The notes under the pieces were generated by a model, which worked only from the letters and a program-made list of their open reading frames with translations, had not been told where the DNA came from and made no database searches. Positions 39,082-48,478 of a DNA stretch of 64,000 nucleotides are shown in pieces. Position 1 is the stretch's first letter; the number at the start of each line of letters is the position of its first letter. This DNA is from Pelagibacterium montanilacus (lineage in GTDB: Bacteria; Pseudomonadota; Alphaproteobacteria; Rhizobiales; Devosiaceae), in assembly GCF_003992665.1 (NCBI RefSeq), contig NZ_RZMX01000051.1, forward strand, positions 139,794 through 203,793, written 5' to 3'. The position numbers and the translations under genes were made by a program.

Positions 39082-40517
39082 GCGATATGCAGGGCAAGGT
39101 CACACCCGTCATCATGGCGGGCGGAACGGGAACGCGGCTGTGGCCGCTTTCGCGGGCCTCGCGCCCCAAGCAGTTCCTGGTGCTCACGGGCGGCACGACG
39201 CTTTTCCAGCAAACCCTCGACCGGGTCTCGGACCCGGACCTCTTTAATCCGCCCGTGGTGGTCACCAACGCCGATTACCGGTTTCTGGTGGCCGAACAGG
39301 CCCGGGAGGTGGGAATTGCACTCGGGGAGATCATTCTCGAGCCCGAAGGGCGCAACACCGCGCCGGCCCTGCTTGCGGCAGCGCTGGTGGCCGACGCCCG
39401 CCATCCGGGTGCGCTGATCTACGCCCTTCCCTCGGACCACAGGATCGTCCGGGACGCCGCCTATGACGCGGCGCTCGAGGCGGCGCTTGGGGCTGCGCAC
39501 GATGGCCTGCTCGTGACTTTCGGGATTGCGCCCACGAGCCCCGAGACCGGCTTTGGCTATATCGAAGTGGGCCCTGCGCTTTCGGGCGGCCTGCACCGTG
39601 TGTCCCGGTTCGTGGAAAAACCCGACAGGGATCGGGCGCAGGCGATGCTTGATACCGGCGGGTATTGCTGGAATTCGGGAATGTTCGTCTTTTCCGCGAA
39701 GGCGTTCGCGGCGGAATGCGCGGCATTGGCCCCCGAGCTGGCCGAGGCGGTCGAGCCGGCGGTGGCCGAGGCGCGGCGCGATCTCGATTTCCTGCGATTG
39801 GATGCAGCGGCCTTTGCGCGCGCGCCGTCGATTTCAGTGGACTACGCGATTTTCGAGAAAACCGAAAAGGCCGCCGTGGTGCCCGCGGCGCTCGACTGGT
39901 CCGATCTTGGATCCTGGGATGCGGTGCACAAAGCCGGCGATCGGAATCAGGAGGACACGGTGTCCCGGGGGCCGGTGACGCTCAATGCGGTTTCCAACGC
40001 GCTGGTGATTTCCGAGCGCCATCATGTGGTCGTGGACGGGCTCGAGGACATCGCGGTGCTCGCCAGCGAGGACGCGGTCTATGTGGGGCGCCTGTCGGCT
40101 GCACAGGGCGTGGGCAAGATCGTGGCGAGGCTCAAAGCCGACGCGCGCACGCGCGGGCTGACCGAAACTCACATGACGAGCTACAGGCCTTGGGGCGGAT
40201 ACAGCTCGGTGCTCCATGGCGAGCGTTTCCAGGTCAAGCGGCTTTTCGTTCTGCCCGGAAAGCGGCTTTCGCTGCAAAAGCACCATCACAGGTCCGAGCA
40301 CTGGGTGGTGGTCAAGGGGACCGCCGAGGTGCATGTGGACGGAGACACCCGGATCCTGGGCGAGAACGAGAGCGTCTACATCCCTCAGGGCGCGCTCCAC
40401 CGGCTGACCAATCCGGGCAGGATCATGCTCGAGGTGATCGAGGTGCAGACCGGGTCGTATCTGGGCGAGGACGACATCGTGCGGATCGAGGACGAGTTCG
40501 GGCGCTCGGACGGGTAG
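39078..40517 (+). CDS. manC: Mannose-1-phosphate guanylyltransferase / mannose-6-phosphate isomerase
   Basis: 479-residue bifunctional enzyme (CpsB/AlgA type). The guanylyltransferase half has AGGTGTRLWPLSR and FVEKPDRD; the C-terminal cupin isomerase has QKHHHRSEHWVVVKGTAEVHVDGD and YIPQGALHRLTNPG. It supplies GDP-mannose for the polysaccharide made by this locus. A hairpin GACCGGG / CCCGGTC (40547-40572) without a T-tract follows the stop. Confidence 0.95.
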   Translation: MSDMQGKVTPVIMAGGTGTRLWPLSRASRPKQFLVLTGGTTLFQQTLDRVSDPDLFNPPVVVTNADYRFLVAEQAREVGIALGEIILEPEGRNTAPALLAAALVADARHPGALIYALPSDHRIVRDAAYDAALEAALGAAHDGLLVTFGIAPTSPETGFGYIEVGPALSGGLHRVSRFVEKPDRDRAQAMLDTGGYCWNSGMFVFSAKAFAAECAALAPELAEAVEPAVAEARRDLDFLRLDAAAFARAPSISVDYAIFEKTEKAAVVPAALDWSDLGSWDAVHKAGDRNQEDTVSRGPVTLNAVSNALVISERHHVVVDGLEDIAVLASEDAVYVGRLSAAQGVGKIVARLKADARTRGLTETHMTSYRPWGGYSSVLHGERFQVKRLFVLPGKRLSLQKHHHRSEHWVVVKGTAEVHVDGDTRILGENESVYIPQGALHRLTNPGRIMLEVIEVQTGSYLGEDDIVRIEDEFGRSDG

Positions 40518-40641
40518 AGCGGTTCCAGCGACAGCACCCCGTCAGAGACCGGGAGCTCTCTTATCCCCGGTCCCCGGGGCGGTGCGATAGTTGCCGGCAC
40601 GGGCGAAAGCGCCCGCGTGCAACTGCAAGGAAAATCCGTCC

Positions 40642-40905
40642 ATGTCCCAAAATCTCAATGGCCGCGCGCCGGCCCAAAGCGCGCCCGCCGGGCACGCCAT
40701 CTCCCTCACTCCCAGCGACGCGGTCGAGATCGGCCAGCCGGTGAGGGGCCTTTACGTGGGCGCCACCGGAGACCTCGCCGTCGAGATGGCTTCGGGTGAG
40801 GCGGTGATCTTTGCCGCGGTGCCGGCGGGTTCGATCCTGCCGGTGCGCGTGCGCAAGGTGCTGGCGACCGGCACGCTCGCTTCGGCGATCGTGGGGCTGG
40901 TCTGA
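40642..40905 (+). CDS. Spike base protein, GTA head-spike GhsA-like (RCAP_Rcc01079 family)
   Basis: 87 residues. The pattern SDAVEIGQPVRGLYVGATGDLAVEMASGEAVIFAAVPAGSILPVRVRKVLATG follows the spike-base family: RGLYVG.tGD.av.m..g....f..VpaGs.LPvRv..vlaTGT. In Rhodobacter capsulatus the family member is the base of the gene transfer agent head spike. AAGGA lies upstream of the ATG at 40642. It sits 124 bases after manC and directly before the putative fibre gene. A prophage or stand-alone tail role is possible. Confidence 0.72.
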   Translation: MSQNLNGRAPAQSAPAGHAISLTPSDAVEIGQPVRGLYVGATGDLAVEMASGEAVIFAAVPAGSILPVRVRKVLATGTLASAIVGLV

Positions 40906-40906
40906 G

Positions 40907-41890
40907 ATGGGCCCTGCACTCGATCTCACCAGCCGCCGACCGGGCCCGCCCTGGTCGCCCGATGCGCTGGTGGCGGCCGATTTTCCCGCCCGCAACGGGC
41001 TTTTCGAGGGCCGCAACGTGCCGGTGCACGAGGCCTTTACAGTCTCGCGGTCAGCAAGCCGGCTGTGCCGGGGGCCGGATGGAGACTGGGCCACGGTGGG
41101 TCCGGACGTCCCGGCGCTCGAGCCCGGCGGGCTTTCGGTCGAGCCCGAGGCAACCAATTGGGTGCCCAACGGGGCGCTCGCGGGCGCGTTCGCGAGCACC
41201 AATGACGCGCTCAACGGCCTGCCGACCGGCTGGGACCGGGTCCGCTTCGACGGCGTTGCAATCAAAGGCCGGGTGCTCGAGACCGGCACCTGGATGGGAT
41301 TGCCCTCGATAACGGTGCGGCTCTGGGGCGAATCGAGCGTCGATGACGCGGAAATCCGGGGGTTCACCTGGGCCGATACGGCCAGCAACCTTGTCGTCGC
41401 ACATGGTGAGAGGGTGCAGGCGAGCGTATTTGGCCGGGTCGTTGGGGGGAGCCTGGCCAATATCGACCTGCGCCAGAGGATCACGGAGCGCACGGGGGCG
41501 GGGGACTTCCTCGCCAAACGGCTGGCCAGCTTCGACCTTTCGGCCACCGAGCGGCCCTCCCATGTGTTCACGATCGGGCACGCCAATGCAGGCCTCGTGC
41601 TCTCGGGGATCGAGATCGGGTTCTCCGGTGCTTTCGACTGCACGCTGGAGATTGCGGCCCCGCACCTGGTCGTGACCGACCAAGCCGTGCCGACCTCTCC
41701 GATCCTGACATCGGTCGGGCCGGTGACACGGCAGGCCGATATCGTGGTGCCCGCGTCAGAGCCTCTGGCCGGGACGGCGCACTTCATGCGGCCGGAATCC
41801 GGCCAGATCCACAGCGCGGCCCTCTCGGGCGCCCCGCTCGGCGCTGCCATCCTGGGCACCGGCACCATCGAGCGGCTGTGGTTGGTCTGA
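40907..41890 (+). CDS. Putative head-spike fibre protein (GhsB-like position)
   Basis: 327 residues, start 1 base after the stop of the spike-base gene. No signal peptide or membrane segment is seen; it is rich in beta-prone segments such as GLPSITVRLWGESSVDDAEI and HANAGLVLSGIEIGFSGAFDCTLEI, as in phage fibre or lectin-like folds. By position it matches rcc01080 (ghsB), which binds capsule, but sequence homology is not something I could verify. Its last 135 bases overlap the convergent glycosyltransferase gene. Confidence 0.55.
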   Translation: MGPALDLTSRRPGPPWSPDALVAADFPARNGLFEGRNVPVHEAFTVSRSASRLCRGPDGDWATVGPDVPALEPGGLSVEPEATNWVPNGALAGAFASTNDALNGLPTGWDRVRFDGVAIKGRVLETGTWMGLPSITVRLWGESSVDDAEIRGFTWADTASNLVVAHGERVQASVFGRVVGGSLANIDLRQRITERTGAGDFLAKRLASFDLSATERPSHVFTIGHANAGLVLSGIEIGFSGAFDCTLEIAAPHLVVTDQAVPTSPILTSVGPVTRQADIVVPASEPLAGTAHFMRPESGQIHSAALSGAPLGAAILGTGTIERLWLV

Positions 41891-42826
41891 GCCAATGCGC
41901 CTGTGACCGGCAACGCGCACGAACGCGTCAACGAGCGCCCGGTAGGCGGGGGGAGGCAAAAGGCAGCGCATGGCCTGGCGCAGGACGATGCGCGGCGCGA
42001 TCCTGCCCTCGACCGCGCCGCCGATAAGGTGGCCGATGGCCTTCGGCCTGCTCGATCCCGACAACTCGCGGGCTAGAACCGTGACGCGATAGCCGGCCCG
42101 GGCACGGGGGGAGAGCATCATTCCCGTCGTCTCGAGCCAACGGGCCGCGCCCTCGGGGTCGAACCGTTGTGAGACCCGGGCATGGGCTGTGCGATCGGTC
42201 CAGACGGTCAGTGGCTCGGCCAGCATTTCAAAGCGCGCGCCAGCGCGGGCCGCACGGAGGCAGAAATCGGGATCCTGCCCCTTGCGCAGGGCGGGGTCGA
42301 AAAGCACCCGTGCAGCGAGGGCGCGCGAGAGAACGAGCGTGGAGGTCTGGATGAACTGGTTGGCAAGAAAGAGGTAGTCGCCCACATCCTCGTCGGGTCC
42401 GATGGCCCGGTCCGGGCGGACCCAGACCCGGCCCGGCTCGCGCTCGACCAGAGCGGGCGCGTAGAGCACACGGTCCGGATCAGGCGCCCGGCCCAGCGCG
42501 CGGCGCATGGTCAGGAGCTTGTCGGGCAGGAACATATCATCGCTGTCCAGAAGCGCGATATAGCGCCCCTTGGCGGCTATGATCCCCGCATTGCGCGCGG
42601 CGGGCGCCCCGGCTCGGTGCTGGGTGACAAGGATGAAGCGGGAATCGTCGAGCCGTGCGAGCTCATGGGCGATGGCAAGGGAGTCGGGCGAGCCGTCATC
42701 GACCACGATGCATTCGAGATCGTGCCAGGTCTGGGCCCGGACCGATGCGAGGGCCTGCCGCAACGCCTCGGGGCGGCCGTGGCAGGGAATGACCACCGAA
42801 AAGAACGGGCGCGGCGGGGCGATCAT
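41756..42826 (-). CDS. Glycosyltransferase family 2
   Basis: 356 residues. FSVVIPCHGRPEALRQALASV begins a GT-A fold, with VVDDGS and the metal-binding LLDSDD near residue 95. The ATG overlaps the Wzy stop (ATGA). The recognisable protein ends around VRVAGHRR; the final 45 residues or so are encoded antisense to the spike-fibre gene and look like read-through sequence. It is the last gene of the overlapping polysaccharide cassette. Confidence 0.82.
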   Translation of the reverse strand: MIAPPRPFFSVVIPCHGRPEALRQALASVRAQTWHDLECIVVDDGSPDSLAIAHELARLDDSRFILVTQHRAGAPAARNAGIIAAKGRYIALLDSDDMFLPDKLLTMRRALGRAPDPDRVLYAPALVEREPGRVWVRPDRAIGPDEDVGDYLFLANQFIQTSTLVLSRALAARVLFDPALRKGQDPDFCLRAARAGARFEMLAEPLTVWTDRTAHARVSQRFDPEGAARWLETTGMMLSPRARAGYRVTVLARELSGSSRPKAIGHLIGGAVEGRIAPRIVLRQAMRCLLPPPAYRALVDAFVRVAGHRRIGSDQPQPLDGAGAQDGSAERGAREGRAVDLAGFRPHEVRRPGQRL

Positions 42827-44094
42827 CGGGCCGGGACACCATGATGGTCGAGCATGCGGGATCTGTACGTCTGGTTTTGCCTGGCGGCGGCGGCGCAAGT
42901 GGCCAGCACGACCAGAAGGACGATCCACACCGGATTGGCGCGGTCGAAGAGCGCGGTCTCGAGCAGATTGAGCGCAAGGGTAAATCCGGCCAGCACCAGA
43001 GCGATCGTGGCGGAGGGTGGATCGGCGCGCCCCAGCGCCCCGAGCCCGCGCCAGAGCACGCTCGCAAGGGCTGAAAGGGCCAGAACGAGCCCCACAAGGC
43101 CTGTGGAGAGCGCGATTTCGAGATAGCCCCCATGAGCGTGGGGGGCATGGGCAATCCAGCCCTCCCCGGGCAGAAGCGTTCCGGCTTGGAACAGGGACCC
43201 GAACCCCGAGCCGGCGAGCGGGGACTCGAGCAGGCCGGGAAGGAGGGCGGCCCAGAGATCGGTGCGCCCGGTCAGCCCGCCCCGACTGGCGTCGGGGTCG
43301 GCGAGCATCATGGTGAGGGCGAGGACCGCGAGGAACCACATTGCGGCCCCGCCCACGAGCGTCGTACGTGCAAGCCGCGCCACGCTGCGGGTACGCGCGA
43401 TATGGCCAAGCACCAGGGTCAGCGGCACAAGGGCGACGACGAGCCCCTGGGGCGCCTTGGCCTGTGAGACAATGAGCGCGAGGCCGCAGAGCACCACCGC
43501 GAGCGCACCGGGGAGCCCTGGCCGTATCCGCACCCGGGCAAGCATGGCCAGGAGGGCCATTCCCGCCACGGCGCCAAAGAGGTTCTTGTGATAGAACAGC
43601 CCGCGGACGGCGCCGGCCACCGCTTCGGTATCCCCAGGCTGGTGGATGGCGCGCTCGGGCCAGAGGAGGGCCGCGAGCAATCCCAGGATCGTGATGCCGG
43701 CCAGGGAACGGCAGAGAATGTCCAGCACCCTCGAGCGGGGCATGTGTGCCGCCGCGATCATGGCCACCGCGACGATGATGATTGTGAGCGCGAGCCGACG
43801 CAGCCCGACACCGGGCGCAGCGGAGAAGCCGAGCGTTACGAGGCACCACGCGAAAAAAAGCCAGACCATCGCCGGGGTGGCGGTGATTATAGAAAGCGGT
43901 GCGCGCCACAAGAGTGGCAGAATGGCCGCCGCGAGCAGCGCGGAAAAGAGAAGCTGGCGGACCGGATCGCCCTCAGCGGCATTGCCCATCATGGCCAGCG
44001 CCGTGCGCTCGGCCAGCGGATAGGTGCCTATAAGGCAGGCGAGCAGCAAGGCCCACAAGAGACCCGCATAATAATCGGCGCGCGCGATTCTCAT
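42823..44094 (-). CDS. O-antigen ligase / Wzy polymerase-like membrane protein
   Basis: 423 residues with about ten hydrophobic segments throughout and a larger loop containing YHKNLFG in the middle, typical of the Wzy/ExoQ/ligase superfamily. It would polymerise lipid-linked repeat units or ligate the chain in the periplasm. ATGA overlaps on both sides join it to GT2 genes. Confidence 0.82.
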   Translation of the reverse strand: MRIARADYYAGLLWALLLACLIGTYPLAERTALAMMGNAAEGDPVRQLLFSALLAAAILPLLWRAPLSIITATPAMVWLFFAWCLVTLGFSAAPGVGLRRLALTIIIVAVAMIAAAHMPRSRVLDILCRSLAGITILGLLAALLWPERAIHQPGDTEAVAGAVRGLFYHKNLFGAVAGMALLAMLARVRIRPGLPGALAVVLCGLALIVSQAKAPQGLVVALVPLTLVLGHIARTRSVARLARTTLVGGAAMWFLAVLALTMMLADPDASRGGLTGRTDLWAALLPGLLESPLAGSGFGSLFQAGTLLPGEGWIAHAPHAHGGYLEIALSTGLVGLVLALSALASVLWRGLGALGRADPPSATIALVLAGFTLALNLLETALFDRANPVWIVLLVVLATCAAAARQNQTYRSRMLDHHGVPAR

Positions 44095-45017
44095 CGGGCC
44101 GCTCTCTCATGGCCCCGCGCGATGGCGGTTCGCAAGCCCTCGAGGCGTCCGGCGGCCCGGGCGAGGCGCAGTCTGGCTTTCATGGCGCGGGCCCCGTCGC
44201 CGCGCGAGAGCGCCAACCCGGCCCAACCCGCTGCCAGCCCCAGCGGCAGGCGCAGAACGGCCTCGGCAGCCGCCCGGGGCCCGGCGGCCAGGGCCAGGGT
44301 CGTATCGACCTGCCCGATTCCGGCCGCCCGGCGGCTTGCCCAGTCCCTGTCAGCGCGCTCGGGCGGAATGGTTTCATACGTGCGGGCGTCCGAGGCAAAG
44401 GCGAATCGGGCGCCCGCGGCACCGAGGGCTGCAAAGAACGCCTTGTCCTCCCCGCCCGTCGCGGAAAAGGCGTCCGAAAAGCGCAAGCCCTGCGCCCGCG
44501 CGAGGCTTTTGCGGGCCAGCAGCACGCCCCCGGCGCCAGTGAGAGGGCCACAGAGGCCGTTGGCGCGCCGGCGTCGCCAGTAGAGCTCGAGCCCCCGGCT
44601 CCAGGCCGGGACAGGACCGGCGAAATCGGGAATGGTCCACCCGCCGACGATGTCGGCTCCGGTCCGGGTCTGCATCTCCAACAGGGCCTCGAGCCAGCCG
44701 GGGCCGACCCATTGATCGTCGTCGAGCATGGCGAGATGACTGGCCGTGGGGGTCTCGTGAAACCTGTCGAGAAGCGCGTTCCGGGCCCGAGCAATGCCCG
44801 GGGCGGGCACATCGAGGACGTCAACGCGATGGGGGTAGCCTGCCTCGCAAACCGCACGCGCGGCCAAGCGGCCAGCGCCGCCCTCCGGATCGTTCTCGGC
44901 GATGACGATCGTGATGTCTCGCCCGCCCTCGAGCAGCGCCAGCGAGGCCAGAAGTCGGGTCAGTCCACGCGGACGCCTGAAGGTGGGGATAGCCACCATG
45001 ATCCGGGCCTCAGGCAT
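44091..45017 (-). CDS. Glycosyltransferase family 2
   Basis: 308 residues, MVAIPTFRRPRGLTRLLASL at the start and the DDDQWVGPGWLEALL metal-site region near residue 95. GGEDKAFF carries the usual ED acceptor-site residues. Donor unknown. The start at MPEARIM overlaps the flippase stop by a few bases; the stop overlaps the Wzy-like ATG. Confidence 0.82.
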   Translation of the reverse strand: MPEARIMVAIPTFRRPRGLTRLLASLALLEGGRDITIVIAENDPEGGAGRLAARAVCEAGYPHRVDVLDVPAPGIARARNALLDRFHETPTASHLAMLDDDQWVGPGWLEALLEMQTRTGADIVGGWTIPDFAGPVPAWSRGLELYWRRRRANGLCGPLTGAGGVLLARKSLARAQGLRFSDAFSATGGEDKAFFAALGAAGARFAFASDARTYETIPPERADRDWASRRAAGIGQVDTTLALAAGPRAAAEAVLRLPLGLAAGWAGLALSRGDGARAMKARLRLARAAGRLEGLRTAIARGHERAAR

Positions 45018-46272
45018 CGGCAAGGCGCTCCCGGGCCGAAAATTTCGCGCCGAAGGCGCGGGCGATGCCTGCCGCCAGGGCCAGTTCACCGGCCACAATC
45101 CCCAGAGCGGCCAGCGCCGGCAGCCCGGGGGCGCACAGGACAACAAGAAGGGTCGCGCCCAGCGCTACGGGGGCAGCCCTTAGCGATGCCATGGCGAGGG
45201 GGCGCAGGGCACCTTCGGCCTGGAGGGCGACGCTCTGGGGCGTGCGGAGCGCGCGCAGGACCGCGCCCGCCGAAACCAGAGCCAATGCCGTCCAGAGAAG
45301 CGATGGGGAATAGCCCTCGCCCCCGATCTCCGGGAGGACTGCAACCAGGCCCGCGGCAGCGAGGAGATTGACCGCCACGGCAAGGGCTGCGATTCGCCCA
45401 AGCACCTCCATGCGCCGGTCCGCCTCCAGCCGGGCGCCACGCCTGAGGCAGTCGGCGAGCGCGGGCCGTTCGAACCCCACCAACGCCATGAGCACGACCC
45501 CGAAGGGGCGCAAAAGGAGGGTGGCGAGGGCTATGGGCGCAAAAGCGGCGGGGCCCAAAACGAGGGTGACGACATAGGCGTGCCCATTCGCCGCCATTTC
45601 CGCACCGGCGACGCCGAGAAGCGCCCATCGCCCGTGCTGGCGGGTGAGTGTGATGAACGGGGCCAGCGGAGCCTTGAGAGCGGAACGCAATGCTGTGCGG
45701 TGCGCCAGGGCCGCAAGACCGAGCGCGAGCAGCATGGCCCCTGCCATGACCTTCGCCACGGTTGCGGGGCCCGTCGCGCCGGTGAGTACGAGGACAACGA
45801 GACCCGCAAGCGTCAAAGTGCCGGTGAGAAGATCGGAGCGGACGGCGCGGGAGGGTGCGAGCAGCGCGAGGTCGAGACTGCGGAAAAACCACCTCAGGAA
45901 CGCCGCCCCCGCCCAAAAGCCCAGAGCCAGCGCGAATGTCTGCGGGCCACCGAGCAGGACGGCGCTCGCCCAGACGAGTATGCCCGTGAGCCCTGAGAGG
46001 ACCAGCGCGGCGAGGACGCAGGCGGGAACGAGGCGGTTATCGCGCTCCCCGGTTCGCGCGAGGGCAACGACAAGCGGAGTGGCAAAGAGCGCGTTGCAGA
46101 GTCCCTGGCCGAAACCGGACAGCACCACGCAAAAGGCAAAAAGGCCAAAGAGCGCTGGCGTCGCGCTCTGCTGGACGAGGACCATGGCCACCAGCCCGGC
46201 GGCCGACAGGACGAGCGGCCCGGTGAGCGGCAGGAGCCGGCCTGACAGCAGGGATAGGGTACGTCCCGTCAT
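45010..46272 (-). CDS. Polysaccharide flippase (Wzx-like)
   Basis: 420 residues, roughly 12 hydrophobic segments and almost no soluble domain, fitting the MOP/Wzx exporters that flip lipid-linked oligosaccharides across the inner membrane. Position between the WecG-type transferase and GT2 genes supports this. The ATG overlaps the stop of the transferase gene. Confidence 0.78.
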   Translation of the reverse strand: MTGRTLSLLSGRLLPLTGPLVLSAAGLVAMVLVQQSATPALFGLFAFCVVLSGFGQGLCNALFATPLVVALARTGERDNRLVPACVLAALVLSGLTGILVWASAVLLGGPQTFALALGFWAGAAFLRWFFRSLDLALLAPSRAVRSDLLTGTLTLAGLVVLVLTGATGPATVAKVMAGAMLLALGLAALAHRTALRSALKAPLAPFITLTRQHGRWALLGVAGAEMAANGHAYVVTLVLGPAAFAPIALATLLLRPFGVVLMALVGFERPALADCLRRGARLEADRRMEVLGRIAALAVAVNLLAAAGLVAVLPEIGGEGYSPSLLWTALALVSAGAVLRALRTPQSVALQAEGALRPLAMASLRAAPVALGATLLVVLCAPGLPALAALGIVAGELALAAGIARAFGAKFSARERLADA

Positions 46273-47054
46273 CCCTGCCTACTCCTGGGTGTGCCGCGCA
46301 GGACGACAAGCAGCGCGTGCGGGATCGTCCGCAGATAACGGCCCACGAGATAGCGCGGGCCTGTTGCCATGCGGTGCAGCCATTCGAGATTTGCGCGCTG
46401 CATCCAGAGCGGGGCGCGTCTGTAAGTCCCGGCGAGAAAGTCGAGGCATCCCCCGCAGGTGACGATCCATCCGCAACCGACCCGATCACGCAGGTGGAGC
46501 GCGAAAATCTGTTCTTTCGGCTTGCCCAGCCCCACCAGCACCAAATCGGCCCGCGCGGTGCGAATGGCCTCGACGATGCTCGTTTCGTCCTCCGGAGCGA
46601 AATAGCCGTTCCGCCGCCCGGCGATGACGAGACCGGGATGGGTGAGCGACAGGCGTCGGGCCGCCTCGGCATTGACCGTCTCGGTGGCGCCCAGAAGGAA
46701 CAGGCGCAGCCCGTTGGCCGCGGCATGGGCTGCAAGGTCGTGGACGAGATCGGTGGTGGCGCTGCGTTCGGCAATGGTCGGTCCGGGCAGAAACCGGGAC
46801 AGGGTGACGAGGAAGCCGCCATCGGCGTGCACGACATCCGCGCTCCCCAGCGCCGTGCGATAGGCCGGGTCCTGTTCACGGAGCGAGAGGGCATGGCCGT
46901 TGACGTCAAAGACAAGTCGTGGCCTCGGGGTCTCCGCCCGGCGTGCGGCAAGACAATCGGCAACCATGAGCCGGGCGAGCCGGTCTCTCGATGCCGTCGA
47001 AATGTCGAGGCCGGCCAGCCGCGTGGTCTCCCCGGTCTGCGCAGATATCGCCAC
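46269..47054 (-). CDS. WecG/TagA/CpsF-family glycosyltransferase
   Basis: 261 residues. Family motifs DVNGHALSL, HADGGFLV, GATETV, RNGYF, VGLGKPKEQIF and CGGCLDFLAG appear in order. Such enzymes add ManNAc, ManNAcA or similar sugars to an undecaprenyl-linked acceptor. It overlaps the flippase gene (ATGA) and lies 80 bases after ugd. Confidence 0.9.
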   Translation of the reverse strand: MAISAQTGETTRLAGLDISTASRDRLARLMVADCLAARRAETPRPRLVFDVNGHALSLREQDPAYRTALGSADVVHADGGFLVTLSRFLPGPTIAERSATTDLVHDLAAHAAANGLRLFLLGATETVNAEAARRLSLTHPGLVIAGRRNGYFAPEDETSIVEAIRTARADLVLVGLGKPKEQIFALHLRDRVGCGWIVTCGGCLDFLAGTYRRAPLWMQRANLEWLHRMATGPRYLVGRYLRTIPHALLVVLRGTPRSRQG

Positions 47055-47134
47055 GCCGAGCCCCCTCTGCCGGTTAACGATCCGTCAACCATAACCGGGG
47101 CGCCCGGGCCTGGCGAGTCAAACCGGCGGGGTAG

Positions 47135-48478
47135 CTACCGGGCGGCCGACCGGCTGGCCGGAGCGCAGAAGGGCCGGCCTTCACCGATATTGAAATAGTC
47201 GAGGCCCGCGCGCTCGACCTCCTCGCGTCGGTAAACGTTGCGCAGGTCGACAAGACGGGGCGTGGCCATGCTCTTGCGGATGCGGTCCAGATCGAGGGAC
47301 CGGAACTGGTTCCACTCGGTGACCAGCACCATGCAATCGGCGCCCTCGGCAACCTCATAGGCGTTCTGGGCGTATTCGATTTCCTCAATGGTCGACCGGG
47401 CCATGTCCATGCCCTCGGGATCATAGGCCACGATCACCGCGCCGGCGTCGCGCAGCATCTGGATGATGGCGATCGAGGGGGCGTCGCGCATGTCGTCGGT
47501 GTTGGGCTTGAAGGTGAGACCCAGGATCCCGATGCGCTTGCCGCGCACGCTGCCGCCGCACGCGGCGATAACCTTGCGGCCCATGGCGCGCTTGCGCGTG
47601 TCGTTGACCGCGACAGTGGTCTCGACGAGCCGCAACGGCGCATCGTGGTCCTGCCCGGTCTTGACCAGCGCAATGGTGTCCTTGGGAAAGCACGACCCGC
47701 CATAGCCCGGCCCGGCATGGAGGAATTTGGACCCGATCCGGCCGTCGAGCCCGATGCCCCGGGCCACGTCCTGGACATTGCCCCCGGCCGCTTCGCACAG
47801 ATCGGCCATCTCGTTGATGAATGTGATCTTCATGGCAAGGAAGGCGTTGCCGGCATATTTGATAAGTTCCGCGGTGCGCCGGCCGGTAAACATCAGGGGC
47901 GCCTGGTTGAGATAGAGCGGGCGGTAGACCTCTTCCATCACGGCGCGGGCGCGCTCGTCCTCGAGGCCCACCACGATCCGGTCGGGGCGCTTGAAATCCT
48001 CGATGGCGGCGCCTTCTCGCAGGAATTCGGGGTTGGAGACCACGACCACGTCTGCATCGGGATTGGCCTCGCATATGATGCGCTCGACCTCGTCGCCCGT
48101 GCCCACGGGAACGGTGGACTTGGTGACCACCACCGTGAACCCCCTGAGCGCGCGCCCGATCTGGGCCGCGGCTTCATGAACGTAGGAAAGGTCGGCGTGA
48201 CCGTCGCCCCGCCGCGAGGGCGTGCCCACGGCGATAAAGACCACGTCCGCATCGGAAACGGCGGGTGCCAGTTCGGTGGTGAACGAAAGCCGGCCGGCCC
48301 GGGCGTTGTCGGCAACCAGGGCAGCGAGTCCGGGCTCGTAGATCGGCATGTCGCCCTGTTCCAGGCGGGCGATCTTTTCGGCGCTGACATCCACGCAGAC
48401 GACCTCGTGGCCGAAATCGGAGAGGCAGGCCCCGCTCACCAGCCCGACATAGCCCGCACCGATCATGGTAATCCGCAT
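47135..48478 (-). CDS. ugd: UDP-glucose 6-dehydrogenase
   Basis: 447 residues. GAGYVGLVSGACLS binds NAD; the catalytic Cys is in GYGGSCFPKDT; GLTFKPNTDDMRDAPS marks the C-terminal domain. It oxidises UDP-glucose to UDP-glucuronate, the substrate of the divergently encoded 4-epimerase. Called rkpK in rhizobia. Confidence 0.95.
   Translation of the reverse strand: MRITMIGAGYVGLVSGACLSDFGHEVVCVDVSAEKIARLEQGDMPIYEPGLAALVADNARAGRLSFTTELAPAVSDADVVFIAVGTPSRRGDGHADLSYVHEAAAQIGRALRGFTVVVTKSTVPVGTGDEVERIICEANPDADVVVVSNPEFLREGAAIEDFKRPDRIVVGLEDERARAVMEEVYRPLYLNQAPLMFTGRRTAELIKYAGNAFLAMKITFINEMADLCEAAGGNVQDVARGIGLDGRIGSKFLHAGPGYGGSCFPKDTIALVKTGQDHDAPLRLVETTVAVNDTRKRAMGRKVIAACGGSVRGKRIGILGLTFKPNTDDMRDAPSIAIIQMLRDAGAVIVAYDPEGMDMARSTIEEIEYAQNAYEVAEGADCMVLVTEWNQFRSLDLDRIRKSMATPRLVDLRNVYRREEVERAGLDYFNIGEGRPFCAPASRSAAR

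Noticed and set aside
42827-43909. Upstream extension of the GT2 frame starting at 42826
   Set aside because: The extension lies inside the Wzy-like gene in another frame and has low-complexity Arg/Pro/Gly sequence; the ATGA overlap at 42823-42826 gives the real start.
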